Positions 11,903 through 22,175 of a DNA stretch of 64,000 nt are shown here, in pieces (position 1 is the first letter of the stretch; each line of letters opens with the position of its first letter). The translations under genes were made by a program, and so were the position numbers. The notes beneath the pieces are model-generated. The model saw only the letters and a program-made list of their open reading frames with translations, had not been told where the DNA came from and did no database searches. The DNA comes from Dipteronia dyeriana (lineage: Eukaryota; Streptophyta; Magnoliopsida; Sapindales; Sapindaceae): contig CM065301.1 in the NCBI GenBank assembly GCA_032871835.1, forward strand, positions 28,900,405 through 28,964,404, in the 5' to 3' direction.

Positions 11903-13125
11903 ATGGCCCGAAGAGCAAACCTGTCAGTATACAAAGACAAGCATGATGCTGAACAAGTGTGCACCATAATGCAGTCAAATCAGTGTAAAGAGTCATTGTC
12001 ATTCGAACTGGATCCGAGGGAGGACTCGAATGAATACAAAACAGAATTGGTTGAAGTAGTACTTAAAGAATACGAACCGGATAAGCAAATCAAGATCGAG
12101 GCTAACATGGATGGAAAAGTCAAGCAAGACTTAACCAATCTTCTTAGAGAGTACAAAGATGTATTGGCTTGGAGTCACGAAGATATGATCGGAATAGATG
12201 CCTGAGTAATATCTCACCACCTCGCAGTTAGCCCGAATGCAAAACCGGTAATACAAAAGAGAAGATCGTTCAATCCTGAAAGAAGTCAAGCAATCAAACA
12301 AGAGGTGGAAAAACTACTGGCAACTGGATCAATCAGAGAAGTCAACTACCCTTAGTGGGTCGCCAACATAGTCCTCGTCCAAAAGAAAAATGGACAATGG
12401 AGGATGTGCGTAGATTTCACGAATCTGAACAAGGTATGTCCAAAGGATAGCTTCCCACTTCCAAGGATAGACCAGCTGGTAGATGCCACAGCAGGTCACG
12501 AATTGCTCAGCTTCTTGGACGCTTACTCGGGATACAATCATATCCGGATGAGCAAAGCTGATGAAGAAAAAACAGCTTTCACAACGGATCAGGGTTTATA
12601 TTGCTACAGAGTAATGCCCTTCGGTTTAAAAAATGCAGGTGCTACGTATCAAAGATTGGTTAACAAAATCTTCACTCGGCAAATAGGAAGGAACATGGAA
12701 GTGTACATTGATGACATGTTGACTAAAAGTGTCTCTGCAGATGAGCATGCCTAGGACCTCCGAGAGACATTTGATGTCTTAAGAAGATACCAGATGAAAT
12801 TAAACCCGAACAAATGTTTATTCGGAGTCCCTTCGGGGAAATTCTTGGGTTTTCAAGTCCACCAAAGAAAAATCGAAGTTAATCCCGAGAAGATCCAGGC
12901 CTTGTAAAAAATGACATCACCCAAAACATTGAAAGAAGCACAACGCTTGACAGAATGTTTAGCTTTCTTAGGAAGATTCATCTCGAGGGCTACAGACAGG
13001 TGCGTACCCTTTTTCAAGATAATCAAAAAAGGGAAAGGACTTGAGTGGAATAAAGAGTGTGAGCAGGCATTCTTAAAAATAAAAGAGTATTTGGGACAGG
13101 CTCCAGTTCTCTCAAAACCGTAAAA
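11903..13125 (+). pseudogene. Reverse transcriptase region of element A
   Basis: Copies element RNA into DNA. The motifs are in order: WRMCVDFTNLNKVCPKDSFPLP, motif A with FLDAYSGY, YRVMPFGLKNAGATYQRL, and the catalytic YIDDML at about 12705. All three catalytic aspartates are therefore still present. In-frame stops occur near 12203, 12354, 12752, 12904 and 13121. Most fit C-to-T or G-to-A changes when compared with element B. The frame is unable to give a full-length product. Confidence 0.88.
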
Positions 13126-14100
13126 AAGAGAAATACTTCAGTTGTATCTGTCAATAACCGAGCTTGCAGCAAGTTCAGTCTAAGTCAGAATAGCAAGGCA
13201 CTCTTACCGGCTGAGACCAGGAACTCACAGGCAGACAAGATGGCCTTAGCATTGGTTTCAGCAGCAAAAAAACTGAGACCATACTTTCAGGCCCATACAA
13301 TCCAGGTTTTCACCAATTGCCCATTAAGACAAATTTTACAAAAGTCGAAAATATCAGGAAGACTTACCAAATGGGCAATCGAGCTAAGTGAATTCAATAT
13401 TCATTATGTCCCCAGAACATCCCTCAAAGGACAAGCTGTGGCAGACTTTATAGCCGAGTTCACAGAACCAAACCTGGAAGCAAAAAGACTGTTGGATAAA
13501 AGTTTCCCATGGAAACTGTATTTTCATGGTTCTTCAAACACTCATGGCAGTGGGGCAGGGATCGTCGTTCGTACCCTAGAAGAAGATGATCTTGAATGTG
13601 CCATGAGATTTGATTTCAAAGCAACCAATAATCAAGCCGAGTACGAGGCAATGTTAGCTGGACTCAGAGTCTGCATAACTCTCGGGGCAGATGAAGTTGA
13701 GATATTTAGCGATTCACAGGTAGTTGTCAACCAGGTTATGGACGAGTACCAGGCCAAAGATAAAGGTATGATAGTCTATCGTGACATTGCAAAACAGCTT
13801 CTCCAAAAATTTAAAGAATACAAGATCGCTCAGATCCCCAGTGAAGAAAATGAAAAGGCTGATGCATTGTCTAAATTAGCGTCAGCAACAACCTCAATCA
13901 GACCAAAGACCATTCCGGTTGCACACCTCCTTAAACCGAGTACAGATGAACCTAAGCATTTGGAAATTTTAGAAGTCCAAACACCGCAAGACGGTTGGAT
14001 GGTCCAACTGAAAAGGTTCCTAGAAGAAGGCGTGCTCCCGGAAGATTCAGTACTAGCAAAGCGCATCAGATATCGATCGGCTAGGTATACCGTGATCGGA
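13126..14100 (+). pseudogene. Dual RNase H region of element A, first catalytic Asp lost in the second
   Basis: RNase H removes the RNA strand during reverse transcription. The first, RT-linked RNase H spans roughly 13130-13480 (LYLSITELAASS.. to VADFIAEF) and has a stop near 13180. The second, archaeal-type RNase H lies in an open frame at 13240-14190, including NNQAEYEAML, FSDSQVVVNQV and ENEKADALSKLA, which supply the Glu and two Asp. At the first Asp position it reads YFHGSSNTHGSG, with His where element B has Asp, so this domain should be inactive. Two RNase H domains in tandem mark the Tat lineage. Confidence 0.85.
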
Positions 14101-15196
14101 GAAGAATTATACAGAAGAGGGTTTTCCCGAGCACTCCAGAGATGTGTACCAGAAGAAGATACACATCGAATACTTCAAGAGGTCTACTGAGGAGTTTTCG
14201 AAAACCACACTAGGGGTAGAAATCTAGTGCATAAGGTGCTCAAGCAAGGCTATTATTGGCCCACACTTTTCTCAGATGCACAACAGTGGTCGGAAAGTTG
14301 CGATACCTGTCAAAGGATTGCAAACGATATCCGATAACCCTCAGAAAAGCTCTGAAACCTCACTGCCCCATGGCCATTTGCCATGTGGGGCCTAGACCTG
14401 ATCGGCCTAATGCCAGCCGGGACAGGTTGTGGAGCAAAGCACATCATAGTAGCTGTCGATTATTTCACAAAATGGGCAGAAGCTGAAGCGCCGGTGCATA
14501 TCACAGAAGCCAACACCACAATTTTTTTTAAAGAAGAACATACTTTATAGGTTTGGAGTTCCGGACACTATTATCACCGACAATGGCACCCAGTTTGATA
14601 ACCAAAAGTTCAGACAGTTGTGCGAGAAGTATCAGATTGCTAACTACTATGCGACACCAGCTCATCCTAAAACAAACGGGCAAGTAGAAGCAGTAAATAA
14701 AATTATCAAGCACACCATCAAAGCAAAGTTAGATGCCAAAAAAGGAAGCTGGGTCGAAAAGCTTCCTGAAGTATTATGGGCATACCATACGACAACAAGA
14801 ACTTCAACAGGAGAAACTCCGTTTACCTTAGCGTTTGGAACAGAAGATGTCATCCCCGTAGAAACATCGTATGCGTCCCCACGGGTCAGGCTATATAATG
14901 AAGAACAGAATATTGATATGCTACTACAAAGTTTGGATGAGCTAGAAGAAAAAATGGAGAACTCCCGAATAAGAAATACAACATATCAACAAAGAGTGGC
15001 TCGCCACTACAATTCTCATGTTCGGATCAGGAAATTCCAGCTTGGAGACCTAGTGCTCAGGAAGGTGTCGATGAACACAAAAAATAAAGCCGCAGGATCC
15101 CTGGCTTATAAATGGGAAGGTCCATACAAGATCGAGGTGATAGCTGGCCATAGAGCTTATTGGATTGCTCGACCCAATGGAGGGGTTTTACCCTGA
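14101..15196 (+). pseudogene. Integrase region of element A
   Basis: Inserts the cDNA into the host genome. The zinc-binding segment keeps one His and the CDTC cysteine pair, but the first zinc His is Tyr (element B has His). A stop lies just after, at 14188. The core keeps Asp in MWGLDLI, Asp in TDNGTQFDN and Glu in TNGQVEAVNKII, split by stops near 14336 and 14354 and a shift near 14530. The last 192 codons (14618-15196) are open and end in the GPY/F module (WEGPYKIEVI). Confidence 0.87.
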
Positions 15197-15804
15197 CCAT
15201 GCAATGCCCAATATCTGAAGATTTTCTATCCTTAAAATTACACATGTTCTTTTTTTTAGTCAGGACAATATTAGTCAAGATAAATATTAAACTGTAATTT
15301 GAATCTTTGTTGATTTTTTGCAGTAATAAATAAAACTACTCGGAATTTCCGAAAGGAAAGCATCTAGCTCCAGATTTCCAAAAGAAATCATATGATAATA
15401 AGAACATATGGAAGAAGAGCATGATAATAAGAACATACAAATAGAATTCTCGGGACCATCAAATCCCGAATGGGCGGAGAAGCTCGTAGGAGCATGCCAG
15501 CCGAGCAGGGTCAAAATGACCTTCGCAAAAAGGCAAACACGATGCACCAGACTCTGGAAAAATTCTCGGGACGCTATCGGGAGAAATTATGGTTAAATGC
15601 GTAGCTGTGTTGAAGCAATTTTTTTTTAAAAAGAGCTCAACGATTTGGCAAACCCTTGCGCATAAAAACTGGGGAGACGTCATTGGTATTGCGTAAGGAC
15701 TCGAACGTATGATCATAGTAAGCCTTGATGTAATGTTCGGGTAGCAACCGGGTATGAAATACAAGTGTAAACTTGCTTGTTTCAAGATGACTCAGTTAAT
15801 AATA
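15197..15804 (+). other. Post-pol spacer of element A, non-coding
   Basis: The region between integrase and the tandem repeats has no convincing gene. Weak frames (15287-15547 and 15459-15785, minus) correspond to similar non-coding sequence at 36240-36720 in element B, so they mark shared element sequence, not genes. Long 3' spacers of this kind are usual in Tat elements. Confidence 0.6.
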
Positions 15805-16190
15805 AAGAGCCAATTTAATAAGATACTTGGCAATTGAAGTCATTCGGGTAACAACCGGTTTAATAAGATACTCGGTTAAGTTACCCGAACATCGAAGAAG
15901 CCAGTTTAATAAGATACTTGGCAATTGAAGTCATTCGGGTAACAACCGGTTTAATAAGATACTCGGTTAAGTTACCCAAACATCGAAGAAGCCAGTTTAA
16001 TGAGATACTTGGCAATTGAAGTCATTCGGGTAACAACCGGTTTAATAAGACACTCAGTTAAGTTACCTGAACCTCGACGAAGCCAGTTTAATAAGACACT
16101 TGGCAATTGAATTCATTCGGGTAATAACCGGTTTAATAAGATACTCGGTTAAGTTACCCGAACATCAGCTAGTTTAATACAGCACTCGGC
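15805..16190 (+). repeat. 91-bp tandem repeat array in the 3' spacer of element A
   Basis: About four copies of a 91-bp unit: AGATACTTGG or its variant recurs at 15821, 15912, 16003 and 16094, exactly 91 bp apart. Each unit contains two related half-units with GTTTAATAAGATACTYGG, so the array may have grown from a shorter ancestor. Element B holds a shorter, irregular form of the same half-unit in its spacer (35930-36215). Tat elements such as pea PisTR-A are known to carry such repeats, which can seed satellite DNA. Confidence 0.92.
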
Positions 16191-16600
16191 AACAATCAGC
16201 AATAAACAGATCAAGACCATTCAATTCAAAATAAAATAAAATTTTATTGCTCCTAAAAGAATGGTTACAGATCAAAGAGTGGTTCTTTACAAGTAAAAAA
16301 TAAATCAGAATTTTCTACAGTTCTACAAAATTAAGGTTGCGAGGATTTCGAGCCTTTGCCAATACTCGGATCTGGCACCATCTCGTACTCACAAAGCAGA
16401 CTCTCATTAGACGGTCAAGCGATATTGTCGACAATATCATCCCTCCACTGACAGTAATCTTCACCCAGGACTGGCCCGACATCTGGGACTACACCCTCAA
16501 CCGACTCTTGACTTGCATACAAGGTCGAGAGAGAATGCTCGGACGGAATCTCTAAATGCATAGGATGAGGCTTTTTGCCTTGACTACGACAGTAGGCTCT

Positions 16601-19050
16601 CTATTCCTTCATCTGAATCCAAAGAGACTCCAAGGACCGGTCCACGTGATGTTTGATTGACAGCTCCCAATTAGCTCGAGCTTTCTCGGTCGCTCTATTC
16701 TTAACTTTGAAGAACTCGCCAGCCGAAACTAACCCGCGTTGAAACTCCCGAAGAAGTAGGGCATCGTAAAAAGGGGATCTTTTAAAACGATCCACCCATT
16801 GGACTTCAAGTTCCAACTTGGCCTCTCGGGATAGGGATTCAACTGTCAACACTTGGCGCTCCAAATCTTCGATTTTTTGGTTATATGCCAACCTTGACTG
16901 CTCCGCCTCCTGCTTGAACTTAAGCACGGATTCTTCAGCAGAAGATAGGAGATATTGAAATGATGCAACCTTCTCCTCTGCCAAATATGCCTTCTCCTCG
17001 GCTTCAACCTGCGTCGCCAGACAATGGTCTGCGAATATCTGTACATAACCGACCTCCTGCTGATAAGCTTCTTCAGCTCGAACACGACCTTCCTCACTCA
17101 CCTTCAACTGAGCCTCCAGACGCCTTATTCGATCAGCTTGATGTTGTTGCATCTAAACTAACTCAGCGAATTCAGCCACCATCTGCGAAGAGGTATATTC
17201 AGAAATCTGACAGAAGCAAAACAACAGAGGAGTCGGATTTAACTTACATAGGATGCGCCGTTGAAAATATTTTGAAGACTTTCGGTCAGGGAACCATCCC
17301 GAAAGCCGTTCTAGCGGTCTTCCCGAATAAAAGCCTGACTGGATGACATCTCCCGTAGCATATCCTAAGGAGAAAGGAATAAATAAACCACCGAGGATTT
17401 AGCTCTCTGATTTCCAAACTTAGGGGCAGAAGAAGCCCTGCTCGGTTCTAAGGATGGAGAAACCGAAGGTTCAGCCCCCATATCTCCAACCTTTGAGGTA
17501 CAAGAAGCCCTACTCGGTCCTGAAGCGGCCGCATCTACTGATGCTCCAGCGCCAACACTCCGGGCAATCTCATCTGTAAAATCTTCATCACTGGAATCGA
17601 TAAATAAGACCACCCGAGGAACTTTGAGAGGACGATACGATGAACTAACTGTCTTTCACTTCTCACCCCGAGAACAGTGGAAGTTAAGGTCAGCAGCAAG
17701 ATCTTCCTGCGGATCGTCCTAGAAAGACTCAAAGAATTCGGCACCTGCAAGCACTTGATCCGTCAATACGTTACCACCGTTGCCGGTTACAAACCGTCCA
17801 ACAGGATCTTCACCTGGGCCTTCACATTGCCTCTCCCTATTATCAGGCTGTTGGGTGTTAGTTGGCTCGCTTTGGCCACTTGGACTAGCAAAATCTTGAG
17901 TAGATGGCTGAGCACCTTGATGAACATACTCAGGGATCTATTCCTCAGCAGTGTCGGTTTTCTCATTAGGCTCGGGTGGAGCAATACCCTCATCGCCCTG
18001 ATGGGAAGCTTCTTTTCTACTCACCTGCATAATCAACTTCACCTGGCGAGCCTGAAGATCGCTGAAGACGTCTGTATCAAACACTTAAAAAAAAGATTCA
18101 TGTCAGAAGATGAAAAGCATAAATATACAATAGAAAGGGCACCGGGTTACTTACATCGCCTACGATGGCCCGAAATCTATCTAAAGAAGCCGAGCTTTAT
18201 CAAATCCTCCTCTTTAAAAAGGTAGCTCTTGCTCCTCTTCTCCAGAATACGAACAACTGCCCGAGTCAGCTTCTTCAGCTCAGAATCACTATAATCAATT
18301 ATTTTCTTGTTCCACACTTCGAGGGAACAAAAGAAACGGGGAACACTCAACACCTTTCGGGAATCCTCAGATCCAACAGTAACGTTGAGCCCGAGAGCCC
18401 CTCTAGTAAAAAACCAACTGTTCTTCCAGAACTTGTTGGATGTAGGGAATCCCCATACAAAACCCTTCTTTTTTGGGTCATCAGAAGTGTTGACCTTTCG
18501 ATTCACCTTTGCTTCTTTGGGGACCCAACCGTCCGATGGACTAGATGCAAGAAAATAGGTCACTGTCTTGCTAATCTACCTCAGCGTAAAGAAATGCCTA
18601 ATTTCATTTGGGGAAAGCGGTGAAAGGTTCATTCTACTGAACATATGCCACATGCACATCAAGACTTTATAACTATTCGGGGCCAATTGAGCTGGGGTTA
18701 TCCCTGCTTCAGCCAAAAACCAGGCAATAAATGGTTGAAAGGGAAGTGTGACACCACAGCATAGCATTGATCCTTAAACAGCGACCATACCCTCAGGAGG
18801 ATTTCATACGGCTCTATCTCCCGCAGGAACCAAAGTGATCGAGTCAGGCAAGTCGAATCGGAAGCGGTATTTTTCTATTTCAGCTGTCCCAACCACATTC
18901 GGCTCAGTATCAAAGCCACTCGGGCGAGTATCAGAAAACGAAAGACGAGACGCCCTGTACACCTCATCAACATCACCCTCGTTAACAGTTTGTTCCCTGA
19001 TCTGAACACTGCTCGAGCCGTGCTTGTATACCTCACTTCTGCTCTGATGT
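16601..19050 (-). pseudogene. Antisense spliced accessory gene of element A (PF04195-like domain plus coiled coil)
   Basis: Read opposite to gag-pol. Exon 1 runs from about 19050 to 18155 and holds the domain resembling the plant 'putative gypsy type transposon' family (LPFQPFIAWFLAEAGI, LAPNSYKVLMCMWHMFSRMN). An intron spans 18154-18084 (GTAAGT..TTAAG). Exon 2 to 17248 is acidic, Ser/Glu-rich. A second intron spans 17247-17183 (GTAAGT..GCAG). Exon 3 ends with a long coiled coil (RIRRLEAQLKVSEEGRVRAE onward) and a stop at 16601. Both introns have counterparts at the same places in element B. Frame breaks in exons 1 and 2 (for example Trp-to-stop near 18800) make this copy defective; the last 183 codons are open. 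The function is unknown. Antisense accessory frames are known in other Tat elements such as Grande. Confidence 0.75.
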
Positions 19051-19748
19051 TTACCTATCCTTCGAAAAGATACCCTGTGATCAGAAATATCAGGACTGAT
19101 ACATGGTTGAAAGTGACGTCAGGGTGAAGCCCAAAAACATCAACCTCTAAGAATTGAGGCTCATCTATTGGGATATCCCCTAGCGATCGTTTAATGCAAT
19201 AAACTAACTGGAAATCCCCACGTTCTAATGCATCAAAGGCGATTTTAAAGAGACGATGGCTCCATTAAAACTAACCTTGAATTGAGATTGATGCAAGATC
19301 TTCAAACGGAGAATCACTAACTTTTGGATAAAGAAATCTGGGTTTAAAGAAATTTCTGCTGAAAATTGTTGACAATAAACCAACGATGTCTTTCAGGGAA
19401 GAATTTAAAAAAGAGACGGCACGAAACCCTAGGATTTCAAAAAAAAAAACTTAACTTATGATGAAACTCGATGACGTAGGCGGCGTTTGGGGAGACACAA
19501 AAATCATTTCTCATAAATGATATTGAAAAACAAAGAGACGAAGGACACGTGTCAAAATAAGAAGTAGCCCTCGACCGTCAGAGCTTCAAAATGTCGCCAT
19601 CAATTAAGATCTCGCATGATGAAGCGAATCGAAATTACAGGGTCACTATTAAGACACGCCATTATGACAAGATGGCTATTCTGACGAGTAAAAATTAAGA
19701 TAATTGAAATACTCTTGCCCGAAATAAAATTTACTCGGCAAAAACATT
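19051..19748 (+). other. Element A sequence between antisense gene and polypurine tract
   Basis: About 0.7 kb with no sense-strand gene. It should include the 5' leader and possibly first codons of the antisense gene. The homologous part of element B (32280-32860) is similar in length and also lacks a clear long frame. Confidence 0.5.
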
Positions 19749-19760
19749 TTAAGGGGGTAT
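19749..19760 (+). other. Polypurine tract of element A
   Basis: TTAAGGGGGTAT directly precedes the 3' LTR, as expected for the plus-strand primer of reverse transcription. Element B has GAAGGGGGTAT at the matching place on its strand. Confidence 0.75.
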
Positions 19761-20656
19761 TGTCGTATGTAAATTTTACCAAGCATACATGTCATCGATA
19801 GGAAGGAGAAAATTATCAGGTGGACACTCAAACAGGCACTCAAGAAATATCCTACGAGGCATCATTAAAGAGAAGAAAACCCGAGTAAACCAGTAGCATG
19901 GCAAGACCTACTCGGGATCAACTAAATTACTCCAAATCAATAAAAAGTACTCGGGGTAGACAAGAAAACATCTTCTACTCGGGCTTAAACGGCGATACTC
20001 GGGACCAACAAGTGTTATTCTTGCTTGGGATAAATGCGACCAGAGTAAGAAACTTAGTGCTTAGTTTATACGGATTGAGTCATTAAATACACGAAGATAG
20101 CCATCAGGAAGGAAACCCAAATAGAACAGAATACTGAGCTAGAAGAATCCTCAATCAGGAAACAACTTGATTTCGCTACAAAAACTACATTCTTATAAGG
20201 AAACAAGTCCAAATAAAAATGCACTACTAGAATCTCACTCGATTTCCATAAGAGACTCCGAAACAGGAAAGAAGACAAATCAACCTCAAGCAAGTAACCG
20301 AATCACAATTAAATACAAAGATCTTGTATTACTTGTACAAAGTAGATAAACATATAAATAGACCCATAATCTCGTTCCAAAAGAGATATAGGCAATATAG
20401 CATATACAAGCAATCGTAGAAATATACAGAGAGAAGAAAGAGAGGTCGAGAGCTTATAAACATCATAATTTTATAGTGGATTTTGGCTCGGTTGACCCAT
20501 CAACCACCCCGTGGACGTTTTTCCGGTCATCGGAGTTTTACCATGTAAAACTTGTGTCTTCGTTACTCTCTCTGAATCTCTCTCTCTCTTTGAATTAATA
20601 GCCGAAATCCAATTCTTGTTGGTTTTTCTGACACAATCCAGAAATCGGCGTCAACA
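19761..20656 (+). repeat. 3' LTR of element A
   Basis: 896 bp from TGTCGTATG to GGCGTCAACA. Differs from the 5' LTR by about 40 scattered changes (hand count), mostly transitions, and a few short indels such as an extra C near 20508. The TATA-like CATATAAATA is at 20351-20360. ATTGT follows at 20657. Confidence 0.95.
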
Positions 20657-20694
20657 ATTGTATATGTTAAAAGCAAAATATTCTAAGGATTGAA

Positions 20695-20833
20695 AATACA
20701 AATACGATTAAATTGCCAAAAGCTAACCTAGATGAGGGTGAATAGGTTATAAACCTCTTTTCAATATTTGAAACAAATATAAGTTTGTCAATTTAGATAA
20801 CTTGAATCACAACACGTACATTTAATCACAAAA
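20695..20833 (+). repeat. 139-bp direct repeat, copy 2
   Basis: Second, identical copy of 8170-8308. It begins 38 bp after the end of element A and is followed by different sequence, so it is not part of the LTR or its target duplication. Confidence 0.85.
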
Positions 20834-21617
20834 GCACATATAGATTAGTCAATCAAAGTCCATAACTTGCAAGTGAAGATATCTTACTAAAACATAAATC
20901 AACAACGTTGTAAAAGTCACTAAGCGCTAGTGGGGCAGTGACCCACCAACTAGCGCTTAGGGGACTAATAGGGGACGGGGACTAGGCAAATGGCAAAAAG
21001 TAGGCCTGTCGGACAACCTGAAGCAAATCGACGACCCGTCGGAAATATTTTTTATAGTTTTTTATTTATATTTTTTGGGTTGTAACTTGTAATTGATTAA
21101 ATGTTTATAGTACATACTACCTTGTATATTCATGGTTATATAAATTGAAAATTGGAATAAACTCTAAAAAGAATATCACATTTTTGTTTCTAATTTTCCA
21201 TAGTCATTGATGTCTCAAATCTCAGAAGAAATGAAGGTAAAAAAGTATCATTCAAAGTGTGTGGTAATATGCATGAAATCCATTTATTATTTAGCTTCAA
21301 AACTAATGAATTTAAAAAATTATACTTAAAAAGTCAAAGCCCTAAATTTAATCAAAATTAAAAGTTGAAAACCGTAAAGAGTAAATAAACAAACTAACAA
21401 ATAGACAACTGAAGACTCGGCCAAGAAAAAAGAAGACCAGGTTCGATTGGTGAGAATAAGGTGACGGCAACGGACAACGACAGATCAATTGACGGTGACG
21501 GACGACAACAAATCGACCAGGTTCAACGTCGTTTGGGGTTTCTTTTTAATATATATTTTTTCGATCGACAATCAAAGTCAACTTCTTTCGCCGTTGACCG
21601 CCACGTAGACTAGTCGG
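20834..21617. other. Intergenic, contains a palindrome
   Basis: No gene seen. At 20920-20960 a perfect 12-bp inverted repeat (CTAAGCGCTAGT / ACTAGCGCTTAG) encloses a 17-base loop and is extended by GGG/CCC. This GC-rich hairpin recalls the AGCGC-rich modules at 577-840. The rest is AT-rich. Confidence 0.6.
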
Positions 21618-22167
21618 TAGGGATGGCAATGGATCGGATTAGGTATGGATACCCCAATATTCATCCCCGTATCCATTTGAGATATATATCTTCATCCCCG
21701 CATCCATTCCCATTTGTAAGTGAGCAGAGCGGATTCGGATAATCCGTTAATTAAGATAGAGATATCCATCTCCGCTCCGTTTATATCTGTATCCAACGAA
21801 AAAACTTTAAATTTTTATAGTTTACAAAAGAAAATTGTAACTAGCATATGTAATGGTACATTTATCCTATTTGAAGATAAACAAATACATCCAATAAATT
21901 TCAAATATAAAAATTGATAATAACTTATATAATTGGAATTAATAACTACATACTAATTTTTTATATTTTTAAAATATTAAAATATATAATGGATTTGGAT
22001 GGGGATGGATATCCATAGATGATATTCATCCCCATCTCCGAAAATAAAATGGATATTAGGATGACATTCATCCCCGTTCCGTCTTCGAAATAATAGTATC
22101 CATCCCCATTTTAAATGGAAGGGATTCTTACGGATATCTGTATCTATGGACAATTTTGTCATTCTTA
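21618..22167. mobile_element. hAT-like MITE (550 bp)
   Basis: Ends TAGGGATGGCAATGG and, reversed, TAAGAATGACAAAATTG. The flanking 8-mers CTAGTCGG (21610-21617) and CTAGTCAG (22168-22175) agree at 7 of 8 positions. The interior is rich in GGATGG / CCATCC repeats and has no transposase. This fits a non-autonomous hAT element. Confidence 0.78.
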
Positions 22168-22175
22168 CTAGTCAG

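Larger units (their letters stand above)
8701..20656 (+). mobile_element. Tat-type Ty3/gypsy LTR retrotransposon, element A (11,956 bp)
   Basis: A complete insertion: two LTRs, primer site, gag, then protease, reverse transcriptase, RNase H, a second RNase H and integrase in gypsy order, a long post-pol spacer with tandem repeats, an antisense accessory gene, a polypurine tract and the 3' LTR, all inside a perfect ATTGT duplication. The extra RNase H after the first, the long spacer and the antisense accessory frame point to the Tat lineage (Ogre/Retand/Grande relatives). All coding regions carry in-frame stops or frameshifts, so it is not autonomous. By hand count the LTRs differ at roughly 40 of about 895 positions, an insertion of moderate age. 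Confidence 0.93.

Noticed and set aside
15805..16190. CRISPR-like array
   Set aside because: Units are contiguous 91-bp tandem repeats without unique spacers, inside a plant retrotransposon.
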